A stretch of 64,000 nucleotides of DNA from Mucilaginibacter inviolabilis (GTDB lineage Bacteria > Bacteroidota > Bacteroidia > Sphingobacteriales > Sphingobacteriaceae): NCBI RefSeq assembly GCF_011089895.1, contig NZ_JAANAT010000001.1, positions 1,674,001-1,738,000 on the forward strand, given 5' to 3'. The position numbers were made by a program, and so were the translations under genes. This document shows, in pieces, positions 44,460 to 53,987 of this stretch (positions within the stretch are counted from its first letter, which is position 1; each line of letters begins with the position of its first letter). The notes under the pieces were generated by a model. That model was given only the letters and a program-made list of their open reading frames with translations, searched no databases and was not told the origin of the DNA.

Positions 44460-45794
44460 ATGAACATCCCTAATACAACAACATCAACCGACTTTGTAAG
44501 CCTGCTTGATGACGGCAATAACGTTATTTTTAACATGACATCGGAAGAAGCCGCGGAAGCAGTAATTTCAGGTGATGCTGCAAGAGTACGCGAAATAGAA
44601 GGGCAATTCGCCATAGTGAAAAAAGTGGGACAGCAGGTCTTTTTAGCACGCTCTATTGGCAGGCCGATGCGCTATTTTCTGGCCAAACAAGTAAGCGGTC
44701 CGCTGTTAATTGTTGCCGAACGAATAGATGAAATTTATAATTTCTTGAAAGGAATGGAGCTCCATCATCAGTTTCACCCCTCTTACACCAGGATGGTACC
44801 GGCGCATTATGTGGTACGATTAGAAGTAATAGGTTGCCCGGATCCAAATCCTGTTTATACACGTTTTTTTGAACCCAAAAGAAATAATCTGACTCATGAT
44901 CTGGATGAGATCGGCAAAGCCTATATTGGAGCGTTGGCTGATGAATGCCAGAAATGGCTGCTGTCAATCCCCGAAAATGAGCCGGTGGGCGTTCTTTTTT
45001 CGGGCGGTATTGATAGTGGATCAGTCTTCCTGGTACTTTACTCTCTGATGTTGAAATTGGGTATGTCGCCGCAACGGCTAAAGGCATTTACCCTGTCGGT
45101 AAATAACGGCCCTGACGCTGAGCAGGCGCACCAGTTTTTGGATCAATTAGGACTTTCACTATTTCTGGAGGTTATAGATGTTCCTCAATCTGCCGTAAAT
45201 TATAAAGAAGCTATTACCGTAATAGAAGATTATAAATCCAGAGACCTGGAGTCGGCAACAATGGCCCTGGCCTTGTGCAAACAACTGCGTAACTTATACC
45301 CGGAATGGAAATATCTTGCAGATGGAGACGGCGGTGACGAAAACCTGAAAGATTACCCTATTGCAGAAAACACTGAATTAACCATCCGTAGCGTATTAAA
45401 TAATATGATGCTTTACCAGGAAGGTTGGGGCGTTGATAAAATCAAACACTCTCTCACCTATTCCGGAGGACAAAGTCGCGGGCATGTACGGTCTTATGCT
45501 CCTTGTCGCTTACACGGGTTCAAGGGTTTTAGTCCTTATGCATTGCCCAATGTTATAGAGGTTGCCGAAGGCATCCCTTTTATTCAATTAACAGACTGGA
45601 ACGAAGAGTCGCTTTATGCTTTAAAAGGTGAGATCACCAGCAGGGGCGTAAAAGCTATTACCGGTTTTGATATGCCTGTATTTGAAAAACGCCGTTTTCA
45701 ACTTGGGGCCGCTACCGAAAGCACTTTCAAACAACTTTTTCCGCAAGGCGAAGCCGAGTACCGGGCTTATTTCCATTCCCTTTATGCACGATAA
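44460..45794 (+). CDS. Asparagine-synthetase-like ligase without glutaminase cysteine
   Basis: The 444-residue protein pairs an N-terminal Ntn-hydrolase-like domain (about 1-125; EIEGQFAIVKK and LARSIGRPMRYFLA are the remnants) with a C-terminal ATP-pyrophosphatase domain. The PP-loop is FSGGIDSGS (181-186 core) and the second site ADGDGGDEN. The N-terminus begins MNIPN, so the Cys2 nucleophile needed to release ammonia from glutamine is absent. That loss is typical of beta-lactam synthetases and lasso-peptide cyclases, which activate a carboxylate as AMP ester and close an amide bond within the substrate. It begins six bases after the small peptide gene and overlaps the radical SAM gene by 11 bases. 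Confidence 0.9.
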   Translation: MNIPNTTTSTDFVSLLDDGNNVIFNMTSEEAAEAVISGDAARVREIEGQFAIVKKVGQQVFLARSIGRPMRYFLAKQVSGPLLIVAERIDEIYNFLKGMELHHQFHPSYTRMVPAHYVVRLEVIGCPDPNPVYTRFFEPKRNNLTHDLDEIGKAYIGALADECQKWLLSIPENEPVGVLFSGGIDSGSVFLVLYSLMLKLGMSPQRLKAFTLSVNNGPDAEQAHQFLDQLGLSLFLEVIDVPQSAVNYKEAITVIEDYKSRDLESATMALALCKQLRNLYPEWKYLADGDGGDENLKDYPIAENTELTIRSVLNNMMLYQEGWGVDKIKHSLTYSGGQSRGHVRSYAPCRLHGFKGFSPYALPNVIEVAEGIPFIQLTDWNEESLYALKGEITSRGVKAITGFDMPVFEKRRFQLGAATESTFKQLFPQGEAEYRAYFHSLYAR

Positions 45795-46713
45795 CCAGGA
45801 GATTGAAAAATTACGGCCCCAAAGAAACGCATTAAACCCAGAAATCCCCTACCATTTTTTACATGAAGAGGAACCGGATGCGAACGGTGTATTACAAAAG
45901 GTAAATACGATTTTTCTGACCGGTAAAGAATGCAGTTTTAAATGCCTGATGTGTGATTTATGGAAGAACACATTAACCGGACCTACACCACCAGGAGCAA
46001 TTTTAAAGCAAATAGATTATGCTTTAGAACGCCTACCAAATGCTGATATAATTAAGTTGTATAACAACGGTAATTTTTTTGATCCGAAGGCTATTCCCCC
46101 TGCTGATTATCCGGGAATAATTGAACGCTTACAACCCTATAAGAGGGTAATAGTGGAAAATCATCCTAAACTTTGCGGTACGACCTGCCTGGAGTTTAGA
46201 GATCAACTTTCTGGCACACTGGAAATAGCCATGGGGCTTGAAACCATACACCCGCAGGTACTGCCTAAACTCAATAAACAACTCACCGCCGCAGATTTTA
46301 AACAAGCTGCCTCTTTTTTGCGAACTAATCATATAGATGTACGTGCATTTATCCTGTTAAATCCTCCTTATCTTACTAACCTGCAGGAAAATATAGAATG
46401 GGCAATTAGTACCATACAATTTGCGTTTGAAAGCGGAACACAATGCTGTTCTATTATCGCCACCCGTTCCGGCAATGGCATTATGGAAACGTTGCAGCAA
46501 CAGGGGCACTACACGGCACCCACACTGGATGCCTTGGAGGATGTTTTTGAAATGGCCCTTTTGCTAAAGCAGGGTCGGGTATTTGTTGATACCTGGGACA
46601 TTGGTTTTCTTTCCAAATGTCCTCAATGCTTTCAGGCAAGAAAAGAACGTTTAGAAGCGATGAATCTTCATCAGCAAGTTTATCAGCGGATCAACTGTAA
46701 TTGTAATGACTGA
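45784..46713 (+). CDS. Radical SAM enzyme (COG1244/RaSEA-like)
   Basis: Start is set at ATG 45784, giving 309 residues; the longer frame from 45667 lies inside the ligase gene. The SAM-cluster motif is CSFKCLMC (Cys50, 54, 57). Further conserved stretches are LYNNGNFFDPKAIPP, VIVENHPKLCGTTC and GLETIHPQVLPKLNK, and the C-terminus carries CPQC and CNCN, possible ligands for an extra cluster or zinc. The pattern resembles the COG1244 group, which includes the archaeosine synthase subunit RaSEA, though bacterial members are uncharacterised. It overlaps the ligase by 11 bases and the flavoprotein by 8, so the three enzymes are translated together. Confidence 0.88.
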   Translation: MHDNQEIEKLRPQRNALNPEIPYHFLHEEEPDANGVLQKVNTIFLTGKECSFKCLMCDLWKNTLTGPTPPGAILKQIDYALERLPNADIIKLYNNGNFFDPKAIPPADYPGIIERLQPYKRVIVENHPKLCGTTCLEFRDQLSGTLEIAMGLETIHPQVLPKLNKQLTAADFKQAASFLRTNHIDVRAFILLNPPYLTNLQENIEWAISTIQFAFESGTQCCSIIATRSGNGIMETLQQQGHYTAPTLDALEDVFEMALLLKQGRVFVDTWDIGFLSKCPQCFQARKERLEAMNLHQQVYQRINCNCND

Positions 46714-48217
46714 AAATAATGTTCATGACTGTGACATCCTGATAGCCGGCGCCGGTTTCGGTGGATCGCTAATGGCGCTCGTTTTACATAGCCTGGGTTT
46801 CCGGGTTTGTTTGGTTGAAAAGGGTCAACATCCACGATTCGCCATTGGTGAATCCTCTACCCCTATTGCCGATATGATCTTACGTCAGCTATCCCAGCAA
46901 TACAATCTGCCCTGGCTTAAAGATTTTTCACGTTATGGTAGCTGGCAACAATCGCACCCGGAAATTGTATGCGGTATTAAAAGAGGCTTCAGCTATTTTA
47001 AACACTACCCAGGCAAAAAATTCACCACAGATATTAACCATAGTAATGAGCTTTTAGTTGCTGCCAGTACAGATGATATACACTCAGATACCAATTGGTT
47101 GCGTGCCGATTTTGATGCATTTTTAGTAACTAAGGTAAAAGAAGCAGGGATTGTTTATACAGATCTTACAGAGATCATTTCGGCAGAAAGAAGTACCAGA
47201 TGGAAGTTTCAAACCAAGGGCAATCAATCATGGGATGTAACCGCTTCTTTTTTTATTGATGCTACCGGTAGTGGTAATTTGCTACATACGCTGCTGGGCA
47301 TTAAATCCTCATCTAATGATTTCTTGACGGATTCATTTGCGGTATTTTCACATTTCAACAACGTTCCGCGTTGGACAGCGATCTTGCAGAATGCTGGTAT
47401 CCCTACTACCGACTTCCCTTATGATCCTGATAACTCCGCGTTGCATCAAGTTTTAGATGAAGGCTGGCTTTGGATGCTTCGGTTTAATGATGAACGTATC
47501 AGTATTGGGTTTGCGCTAAACGGACAGAAAAATAACTTTGAGGGCGTGCCGGTAAAACAAATATGGGATGGTCTATTGGAGAAATACCCATCCATTCATG
47601 ACCTGCTGAATAATGCTCCTCTTTCATCACAACCGGGTACAATACTAAAGTCGGGCAGACTTCAACGCAAAACAGAATGCTGCGTTGGCCCCGGATGGGC
47701 AGCGCTTCCGCATACAGCAGGTTTTATCGATCCTCTTTTTAGTTCTGGCATCGCCCACTCCCTGTCTGGTATCCTAAAAGTAGCCGGAATAATAGAACAA
47801 TACTGGGGCAATGATGATCAATTGCACCAGGCCTTGACACAGTATCAACATGGTGTTTTTGAAGAATTAAAACTTATAGACCAACTTGTTGCCGGGTGCT
47901 ATCAAACTATGGATCATTTTGGGCTTTTTAATGCCTGGTCAATGCTCTATTTCGCAGCTACAATTGCCTATGAACAGCGCCTGCTTCAGCAAATGCAGCC
48001 CGGATATTTCCTTGGTGCCGATGACTTGCCTATGAGAGAAATGATTAATCTAAGTTATCAGGAACTAAGCGAAATTATCAGAAAACAGCATGTAACAGCA
48101 AACGACATCAGCCAATTTACTGAACTAATAAGGCAAAGAATAGCCCCGGTTAATATAGCCGGGCTGCTTGATCCGGCATTAAAAAATATGTATCACCACA
48201 CAGCGGTAAACCTTTAA
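46706..48217 (+). CDS. Halogenase-like FAD-dependent oxidoreductase
   Basis: The 503-residue protein begins with a Rossmann fold: GAGFGGS (15-21), Glu38 ending the second strand and RFAIGESSTP (44-53), as in flavin-dependent halogenases and related monooxygenases. A second FAD-contact stretch, PHTAGFIDPLFSSGI, is present. The halogenase motif WxWxIP appears only as GWLWMLRF, so halogenation is uncertain. Its start overlaps the radical SAM gene by eight bases. It probably performs an oxidation or dehydrogenation in the same pathway. Family-level identity is good; the reaction is not. Confidence 0.85.
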   Translation: MTENNVHDCDILIAGAGFGGSLMALVLHSLGFRVCLVEKGQHPRFAIGESSTPIADMILRQLSQQYNLPWLKDFSRYGSWQQSHPEIVCGIKRGFSYFKHYPGKKFTTDINHSNELLVAASTDDIHSDTNWLRADFDAFLVTKVKEAGIVYTDLTEIISAERSTRWKFQTKGNQSWDVTASFFIDATGSGNLLHTLLGIKSSSNDFLTDSFAVFSHFNNVPRWTAILQNAGIPTTDFPYDPDNSALHQVLDEGWLWMLRFNDERISIGFALNGQKNNFEGVPVKQIWDGLLEKYPSIHDLLNNAPLSSQPGTILKSGRLQRKTECCVGPGWAALPHTAGFIDPLFSSGIAHSLSGILKVAGIIEQYWGNDDQLHQALTQYQHGVFEELKLIDQLVAGCYQTMDHFGLFNAWSMLYFAATIAYEQRLLQQMQPGYFLGADDLPMREMINLSYQELSEIIRKQHVTANDISQFTELIRQRIAPVNIAGLLDPALKNMYHHTAVNL

Positions 48218-48332
48218 GTTCAAGGTTTTCATTGTATGCTTTTAGCAAGAAGCGAAGTATTGGTGTTATGCCCATCACAAATTGACGTATGGCATTTGAT
48301 TGGGTTGACTCCATTAACAAAAAAGTGGGTTT

Positions 48333-48424
48333 ACATGGTTTACGCTTTTTACGGTTAACACACACTTAAATAATTGATTTTTAAATATTTATGAATTATT
48401 TCTCTCAAAAAGTGTAAACCATGT
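48333..48424. repeat. Inverted repeat with 18-bp arms between convergent genes
   Basis: ACATGGTTTACGCTTTTT (48333-48350) is the complement of 48407-48424 at 17 of 18 positions, with a 56-base AT-rich loop. It lies between the ends of the flavoprotein and ASPIC/UnbV lipoprotein genes and may act as a two-way terminator or be a small mobile-element relic. The 48218-48452 gap holds no supported gene. Confidence 0.55.
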
Positions 48425-48452
48425 TTTGGGTATAAATGTTATTGACTAGGTA

Positions 48453-51400
48453 TCAATTCTTAAATGACATGACACTAGCATTGCGTATAGCATTTTTAAA
48501 ATCCATAGTGCTTACTTTACGAGTATTATATTTTTGCTGATAATCCCGGTGCGCTTTGTCATTTGGATACGCCACATGGGTATATGGATAAGATGGCATG
48601 TTATGGAAAGGTAATGGCGCAACGGTTTGCCCGCTGGCCGTATTCAAATCTCCATCTTTTACCCAGCCTTCACTATAAATCAGAAAATCCCGTTTCCAGT
48701 CTTTGGGTAATGCAGGCAATCGCTGTGCATCAAAATCAATGCTGATTTCGTCTCCCCCATCGGCTATGATGTATTGGTCGTCGCCTCGTTGCAAAAGCGG
48801 CAGCACATCTCCATAACGGGTATAATTACCGGTAAGATCGCGCCATTTTTGTCCCTGGGTAGTATGATCATAATCAAACCATTCAGGTCCGTAAGGACCG
48901 CCTTTGCGGTAAGATGAAGAATACCCCCTGTAACCCAGCGTAGCACTGGTCATTACCAAATCACTCATTTTTACAGGCGCTTTTACACTCCCTGTAGTAT
49001 AAAACACTTGATCCCAATAGATCTGCATATTGGTTCTGATCCTGACGCGGCGGTCATTAACGGTAAGAAATTTACCTGTAAGATTGGCGATAACCATTTT
49101 GTCCCTACCCATCGGGAACCCGAGGTTAGGGATAACCGTTTGCCACTCCCCTTTACTGTTGATCACCTGTAAAGACGGCGGATGGACCTTATATTTATCC
49201 GACTGCGTTATCGCTGTGTTGATACTGGCATCAGTCGGAAATATCCAGCCGCGTAAAAACAAGCGTAAGCTATCGCTTTTAGCCTTATTCCCTAAGTCGA
49301 GTATCAAGTCATGATCTTCGGCAAGCCCCTGAAATTTGGTTAAGGAAAAAGTTGAAGCATACTGGAAATCATAAGTACTGATCTTCGGCAGCAGGTTATT
49401 GCCTTGTTCATCCCTGGCGGATAGAGGCAAATATTTTTTTGCTGCCTGGTAAACCGTCCTGCCCGGAAAAGGAGGGGGAACAAAGCGTTCATCTACATAA
49501 ATATCCACAGAATCGGGATGGTCAACAGCAACCAGGCCGGCTTTGTCAAAGTAAACGGCTTCCCACAATTCTTCCGTAATTTTGATGCTGTATTTACCAT
49601 CCTTAGGTTTAAGTTTCTCGCCAGGGATCAGTAGATATTCTTTTGAGGCATCCGAAAATGAATAAGTGGTATCTTTTCCATGAATAGCCAAGGGCATACC
49701 CAGCGCGCTTCGCCAAAGCATATCTTTAATAAATTCATATTTTTCACCATTCCACGTAAATAAAAATGGACACGAACCTTTGAGTTGCTCCTGCTCCAAT
49801 ATTTTTTCTTTACTGCTGGGGTCAACTATAGTTCGGGGTGTGCCGTTGGGCCATACGATACGAACAGCATCCAGTGTCTTACGGTTACCTATCCCAAATT
49901 CAGTATTAGGGCCGGTAACCGTTTTACGTTGATATAGATCTCCTGCTTTTAGTTCAATCTGCGCACCTATTCCAAACCTGTTATTTTTACTGTTGCCATA
50001 AGATAAACCAGCCAATTGTACCTGCATATAATTATTCTGATTGCCACTATCATTTCTAATTAACTGAACACCTGCAGGTCCTGCTAAAAAAATATCTTCG
50101 TCTCCGTCCGCATTAAAATCGAGAATTTTAATCTGCTCTGCCTGTAGCACTGTTTTTGGTAAGAGATACGAAACATCACTGAATCCTTTGCTATCGTTAT
50201 GAAATAATCTAACACCACTTTTTGATGGATCAGCATTAACACCAGCAACCAACAAATCAAGGTGTCCATCATTATCAAAATCAACAAATGCAACGTCCTT
50301 TACTGTTATTCCTTTTAGCGCATTACTCAATGTACTGGATGCCGGATCTACAGAAAAACCATGCCCTGTATTACTGAGCAGAGAACATAAGCCGTTAGCA
50401 CCTCCCGGAACAACAATATCCAGCAATCCATCATTGTTATAGTCGCCAAAGGCAACCGTGCTCCCTTTATATTTACGTAGGCCTAATGAGTCGCTGATAT
50501 CTTGAAACTTAGAATGCCGGTTATTGGTCAGTAATTGCAAACTTCCGTCTTCTCTCAATGCAGTAATATCTAAGTCCCCGTCTGAATCCCAGTCACCAAA
50601 ATCTGCTGCGAGCGTACCGTGCGGATCACCTGTAAGCCCCATACTACCGACGGTTTCCGTGAAAGTCCCGTTGCCATTATTCCGAAAAAATTTATTTCCA
50701 CCTTTTTCAGCAACATATAAATCAAGATCACCATCCTGGTCAAAATCGGCAAATAAAAGCTTACGCACATGATCCATATTCTGTAATCCTATATTTTCTT
50801 TAACCCGGCTAAAAGTACCATCACCATTATTATGATATAAGATCATGTCCTTGGTAGTGGCAATAAAAAGGTCCTGAAAACCATCATTATCATAATCTGC
50901 AAAAGTGGCATCCATATCCAAACCCGGGTTATCCATAGCATCAATACCTGTACACAATTTAAATTCCCCTGTTTTGGTGATAAAAAGAGAACGTTTGGAT
51001 GTGGAAGAACCTATAGGCTGAAAACTGGAATATACATAGAAATTCCCTTCCGAATCGTAATCAGCCGTGGCTATTAAAGAATGTGCAGCATTTGCTTTAT
51101 TAGACAAACCTACGGCTGCCGAGGCATCGGTAAAAACAAAGTCGGCTAAGGTTCCCCCTTGGTTAGTAAGGGCTGTTGTAAACTGAGGGTAGCCTCCCAA
51201 AAGCTGGGGGATCTCGATCTCGTCGGTTCCGGAGGCATAAGCCACACTTGTTTTCATCAACTGATGAAAACGAATGATATTGGGCAAAGCCTCAACGCTG
51301 TGATTTCCTTTTAATAAAGAAACCGCTTTTTGGTAGGCAGTATTTGCAGTGGTCGAAAAATCGGGCGCCATTTTTTTGATACTTTCCAAAAAATAGCGTG

Positions 51401-51986
51401 CAGAATCTGCCTGGTTGTTGCCTGCATAAAGCTCGGCCAGCTTCAGCCGTAACACCGTATTTGCAGGTGTAAAACTTAATGCCTTTGTCAAACAGCTTTT
51501 TTCCCAGCTTTGAGGCTTTGTTGCTGGGCCAACGCTAGCCAGGTTATACCAGGCTTTGACATTTTTAGGATATTTCACAATAATGGCTTTGAGCTGGCTT
51601 ATACCATTATCCCGGTCTCCTTTTTCAATATAAACTTTTGCCAATAGTAATTCCAGTTCCAGGTCATCCGGTTTGATCTTCAATCCAGATTTTAATTCCT
51701 TTTCAGCTTCGTCGAATTTTTTTTGAAGCAGATAGAGCCTCCCCAGGCTGCCGTAATTTGAAATATTATCCGGGGTTACCTGTATCGCTTTTATAAATGA
51801 AGCCTCTGCTTCATCAAACTTGTTTTCAGCCATATACTGGCGTGCAAGTTTCCCGGGATCAGTATCGTTTTCTGCGTTTGCTTTTCCGTTTTTTCTGCCG
51901 CATGCAGTAAATAATAGTATAGAACCAAACAAACAGATGAGTAGCGTTTTAAAAGCATTTTTTTGCGATACTGATATTACAGGCAT
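48453..51986 (-). CDS. TPR and FG-GAP/ASPIC-UnbV lipoprotein
   Basis: The 1177-residue product has a lipobox (ILLFTACG), about five TPR units (about 45-240; for example ARQYMAENKFDEAEASFIKA and LGRLYLLQKKFDEAEKELKS), then FG-GAP/VCBS calcium-binding propeller repeats (FADYDNDGFQDLFIATT, FADFDQDGDLDLYVAEKG, FGDWDSDGDLDITAL and others), an ASPIC/UnbV domain (about 655-730; NRFGIGAQIELKAGD, VRIVWPNG) and a C-terminal domain of about 420 residues that I do not recognise. It should sit on the outer membrane or in the periplasm. It faces the UnbV-UnbU-UnbV operon divergently and shares its upstream region. Confidence 0.9.
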   Translation of the reverse strand: MPVISVSQKNAFKTLLICLFGSILLFTACGRKNGKANAENDTDPGKLARQYMAENKFDEAEASFIKAIQVTPDNISNYGSLGRLYLLQKKFDEAEKELKSGLKIKPDDLELELLLAKVYIEKGDRDNGISQLKAIIVKYPKNVKAWYNLASVGPATKPQSWEKSCLTKALSFTPANTVLRLKLAELYAGNNQADSARYFLESIKKMAPDFSTTANTAYQKAVSLLKGNHSVEALPNIIRFHQLMKTSVAYASGTDEIEIPQLLGGYPQFTTALTNQGGTLADFVFTDASAAVGLSNKANAAHSLIATADYDSEGNFYVYSSFQPIGSSTSKRSLFITKTGEFKLCTGIDAMDNPGLDMDATFADYDNDGFQDLFIATTKDMILYHNNGDGTFSRVKENIGLQNMDHVRKLLFADFDQDGDLDLYVAEKGGNKFFRNNGNGTFTETVGSMGLTGDPHGTLAADFGDWDSDGDLDITALREDGSLQLLTNNRHSKFQDISDSLGLRKYKGSTVAFGDYNNDGLLDIVVPGGANGLCSLLSNTGHGFSVDPASSTLSNALKGITVKDVAFVDFDNDGHLDLLVAGVNADPSKSGVRLFHNDSKGFSDVSYLLPKTVLQAEQIKILDFNADGDEDIFLAGPAGVQLIRNDSGNQNNYMQVQLAGLSYGNSKNNRFGIGAQIELKAGDLYQRKTVTGPNTEFGIGNRKTLDAVRIVWPNGTPRTIVDPSSKEKILEQEQLKGSCPFLFTWNGEKYEFIKDMLWRSALGMPLAIHGKDTTYSFSDASKEYLLIPGEKLKPKDGKYSIKITEELWEAVYFDKAGLVAVDHPDSVDIYVDERFVPPPFPGRTVYQAAKKYLPLSARDEQGNNLLPKISTYDFQYASTFSLTKFQGLAEDHDLILDLGNKAKSDSLRLFLRGWIFPTDASINTAITQSDKYKVHPPSLQVINSKGEWQTVIPNLGFPMGRDKMVIANLTGKFLTVNDRRVRIRTNMQIYWDQVFYTTGSVKAPVKMSDLVMTSATLGYRGYSSSYRKGGPYGPEWFDYDHTTQGQKWRDLTGNYTRYGDVLPLLQRGDDQYIIADGGDEISIDFDAQRLPALPKDWKRDFLIYSEGWVKDGDLNTASGQTVAPLPFHNMPSYPYTHVAYPNDKAHRDYQQKYNTRKVSTMDFKNAIRNASVMSFKN

Positions 51987-52172
51987 AATTAGGTTTTGCT
52001 GCGAAAGTAGAAAAATACGAAAGCTAAGTTAAGCAATATCAAACAGCATTTCCATGAGGTAAAGCTTAAAAGCCATGCTTTTCATAGCGGAACACGCTTA
52101 TATTTAGTTTGTTATTTTTATGCATTATGATACCTTTATCATTCCAATTAATACACGAGCTATTCCTTTTTT

Positions 52173-53987
52173 ATGAGTACACCCAAACAGATCTATAAAA
52201 TTTTGGCTATCATTCTTTTTATAGTTTTATTGATAGGCAGCGCATTACTGTCACATGAGGGTGTATTTCATTTAAATGGCGATACTGGCGGAACTAACGA
52301 ACAAGCGGCCTTAAGTAAATATGGTTTTTATCTGGAACCCGTGGATATCAAAGCTGCAGGGATAGATTTTCGTCATTTATGCCCTGTGGTTGATTCAAAA
52401 TTAAATAACATTGCATCACAAATTGCTTCTATGGGTGCATCCGTTGCTATTGTTGATTTCGACAATGACAGGTGGAACGATATTTACTTTACCAATAGCC
52501 GTACAGGCAGTTTAAACGCGCTGTATCGCAACCTTCACAATGGAAAATTTGAAAATGTAGGGGCTCAGGTAGGTCTGGCCGATGTAAACAAAAAAGGGAC
52601 AGGTGTTTCCATGGGAACTGTTTGGGGCGATTATGATAATGATGGTTTTACCGATGTGTTTTTATATAAATGGGGCAAACCAGAGTTATTTCACAACATT
52701 GGCGGTAAAAAATTTGTAAACGTAACCGAAGGTAGTGGCTTGCCCAATTGGGTAAATGCCAATTGCGCCATCTGGCTGGACTTTGACAACGACGGAAAAC
52801 TTGATCTTTTTTTAGGCGGTTATTATAACGAAGCCTTCGATCTTAGTAATTTGAATACCACTAAAATTATGCCCGAAAGTTTCAGGTATGCTAATAATGG
52901 TGGAAAAAACTATCTCTTTAAAAATCTTGGGAATGGCAAGTTTAAAGATGTTGCTGCCGAATATGGACTGGTATCTACCAAGTGGAAACTTGCGGCCGGT
53001 GCGGCCGATTTTAATGGCGATGGTTACCCGGAACTCTATGTGGCTAATGATTACAATGTAGACGAGTTTTATATCAATGAAAAAGGAAAAAGATTTGTTG
53101 AACGTGGTAAACTGGTAGGTATAGGCAATATTCCTAAAAGCGGCATGAGCGTGTCATTCGGCGATATTAATAATAGCGGCATGCTGGGTATCTACACCAC
53201 CAATATCACCGAACCTGGTATATTAATTCAAGGCAATAATTACTGGCAACCCAAAAGTAATACAACAGGCGACCCCTCATTTGTTAATTTGGCACAGTTA
53301 TCTGGGATCGAGAATGCTGGATGGAGCTACGGTGCACAGTTTGGTGATTTGAATAATGATGGATTCATTGACCTTTATGCTGCTAACGGCTTTATTTCTG
53401 GCAAAAAAAACACATCGTACTGGTATGATTACTCCAAGGTTACCGGTGGCAACAGTAAAATAATTGGTGATGCTGCCAACTGGCCTGATATGCAGGGGAA
53501 AAGCCAATCTGGCTATCAGCAAAACAAAATATGGCTTAATAACAGTAATGGCCTTTTTGAAGATGTGTCAAACAAAGTTTGCCCTTATATTACATTCGAC
53601 AGCCGGTCGGTTGCCATGGCCGATCTTTGGAATCGTGGTGTATTGGATATTGTAGTAGCCAACCAAAATAACATACCGCTTATTTATAAAAACAATTCAA
53701 AAAACAATAATCATTGGATTGATTTTGATTTGCATGGAACATTAAGCAATGCAAGCGCTATAGGTGCAAAGGTACAATTGGAATGGGATGGGAAAAAGCA
53801 GATGCAGATAGTTTCGGGCGGTAGCGGATTTTCGGCTCAAAACCAGCACAGGATTCATTTTGGTATTGGAAAAAGCACAACAGCAGATAAGGCAACTATT
53901 TATTGGCCTTCAGGAAAAGTTGAGAAATTAGAGAAACCACAGATAGATCAGCTTCATGTAATTACTGAAAATAAGACAAACAACTGA
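52173..53987 (+). CDS. FG-GAP repeat protein with ASPIC/UnbV domain
   Basis: The 604-residue protein has an N-terminal signal or membrane segment (ILAIILFIVLLIGSALLS) and a propeller with FG-GAP calcium motifs: VDFDNDRWNDIYFTN, WGDYDNDGFTDVFLY, LDFDNDGKLDLFLGG, ADFNGDGYPELYVA and FGDLNNDGFIDLYAA. The C-terminal 90 residues are an ASPIC/UnbV domain (NHWIDFDLHGTLSNASAIGA, ATIYWPSGKVEKL). Members are extracellular, with unknown roles; UnbV was named from enediyne clusters. Its TGA overlaps the ATG of the next gene by one base (TGATG), so the operon is tightly coupled. Confidence 0.93.
   Translation: MSTPKQIYKILAIILFIVLLIGSALLSHEGVFHLNGDTGGTNEQAALSKYGFYLEPVDIKAAGIDFRHLCPVVDSKLNNIASQIASMGASVAIVDFDNDRWNDIYFTNSRTGSLNALYRNLHNGKFENVGAQVGLADVNKKGTGVSMGTVWGDYDNDGFTDVFLYKWGKPELFHNIGGKKFVNVTEGSGLPNWVNANCAIWLDFDNDGKLDLFLGGYYNEAFDLSNLNTTKIMPESFRYANNGGKNYLFKNLGNGKFKDVAAEYGLVSTKWKLAAGAADFNGDGYPELYVANDYNVDEFYINEKGKRFVERGKLVGIGNIPKSGMSVSFGDINNSGMLGIYTTNITEPGILIQGNNYWQPKSNTTGDPSFVNLAQLSGIENAGWSYGAQFGDLNNDGFIDLYAANGFISGKKNTSYWYDYSKVTGGNSKIIGDAANWPDMQGKSQSGYQQNKIWLNNSNGLFEDVSNKVCPYITFDSRSVAMADLWNRGVLDIVVANQNNIPLIYKNNSKNNNHWIDFDLHGTLSNASAIGAKVQLEWDGKKQMQIVSGGSGFSAQNQHRIHFGIGKSTTADKATIYWPSGKVEKLEKPQIDQLHVITENKTNN

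Noticed and set aside
44653..45087. 144-codon minus-strand open frame inside the ligase gene
   Set aside because: It lies wholly inside a gene with clear AsnB-like motifs and has no family features; it is a reading-frame shadow.
43321..48217. Classical lasso-peptide cluster
   Set aside because: The ligase resembles lasso cyclases in lacking Cys2, but no RRE/PqqD-like protein, transglutaminase-like leader peptidase or ABC exporter is present.
48236..48358. 40-codon frame after the flavoprotein, considered as a second precursor peptide
   Set aside because: It ends inside the inverted repeat and shows no leader-core layout or coupling to the preceding gene.
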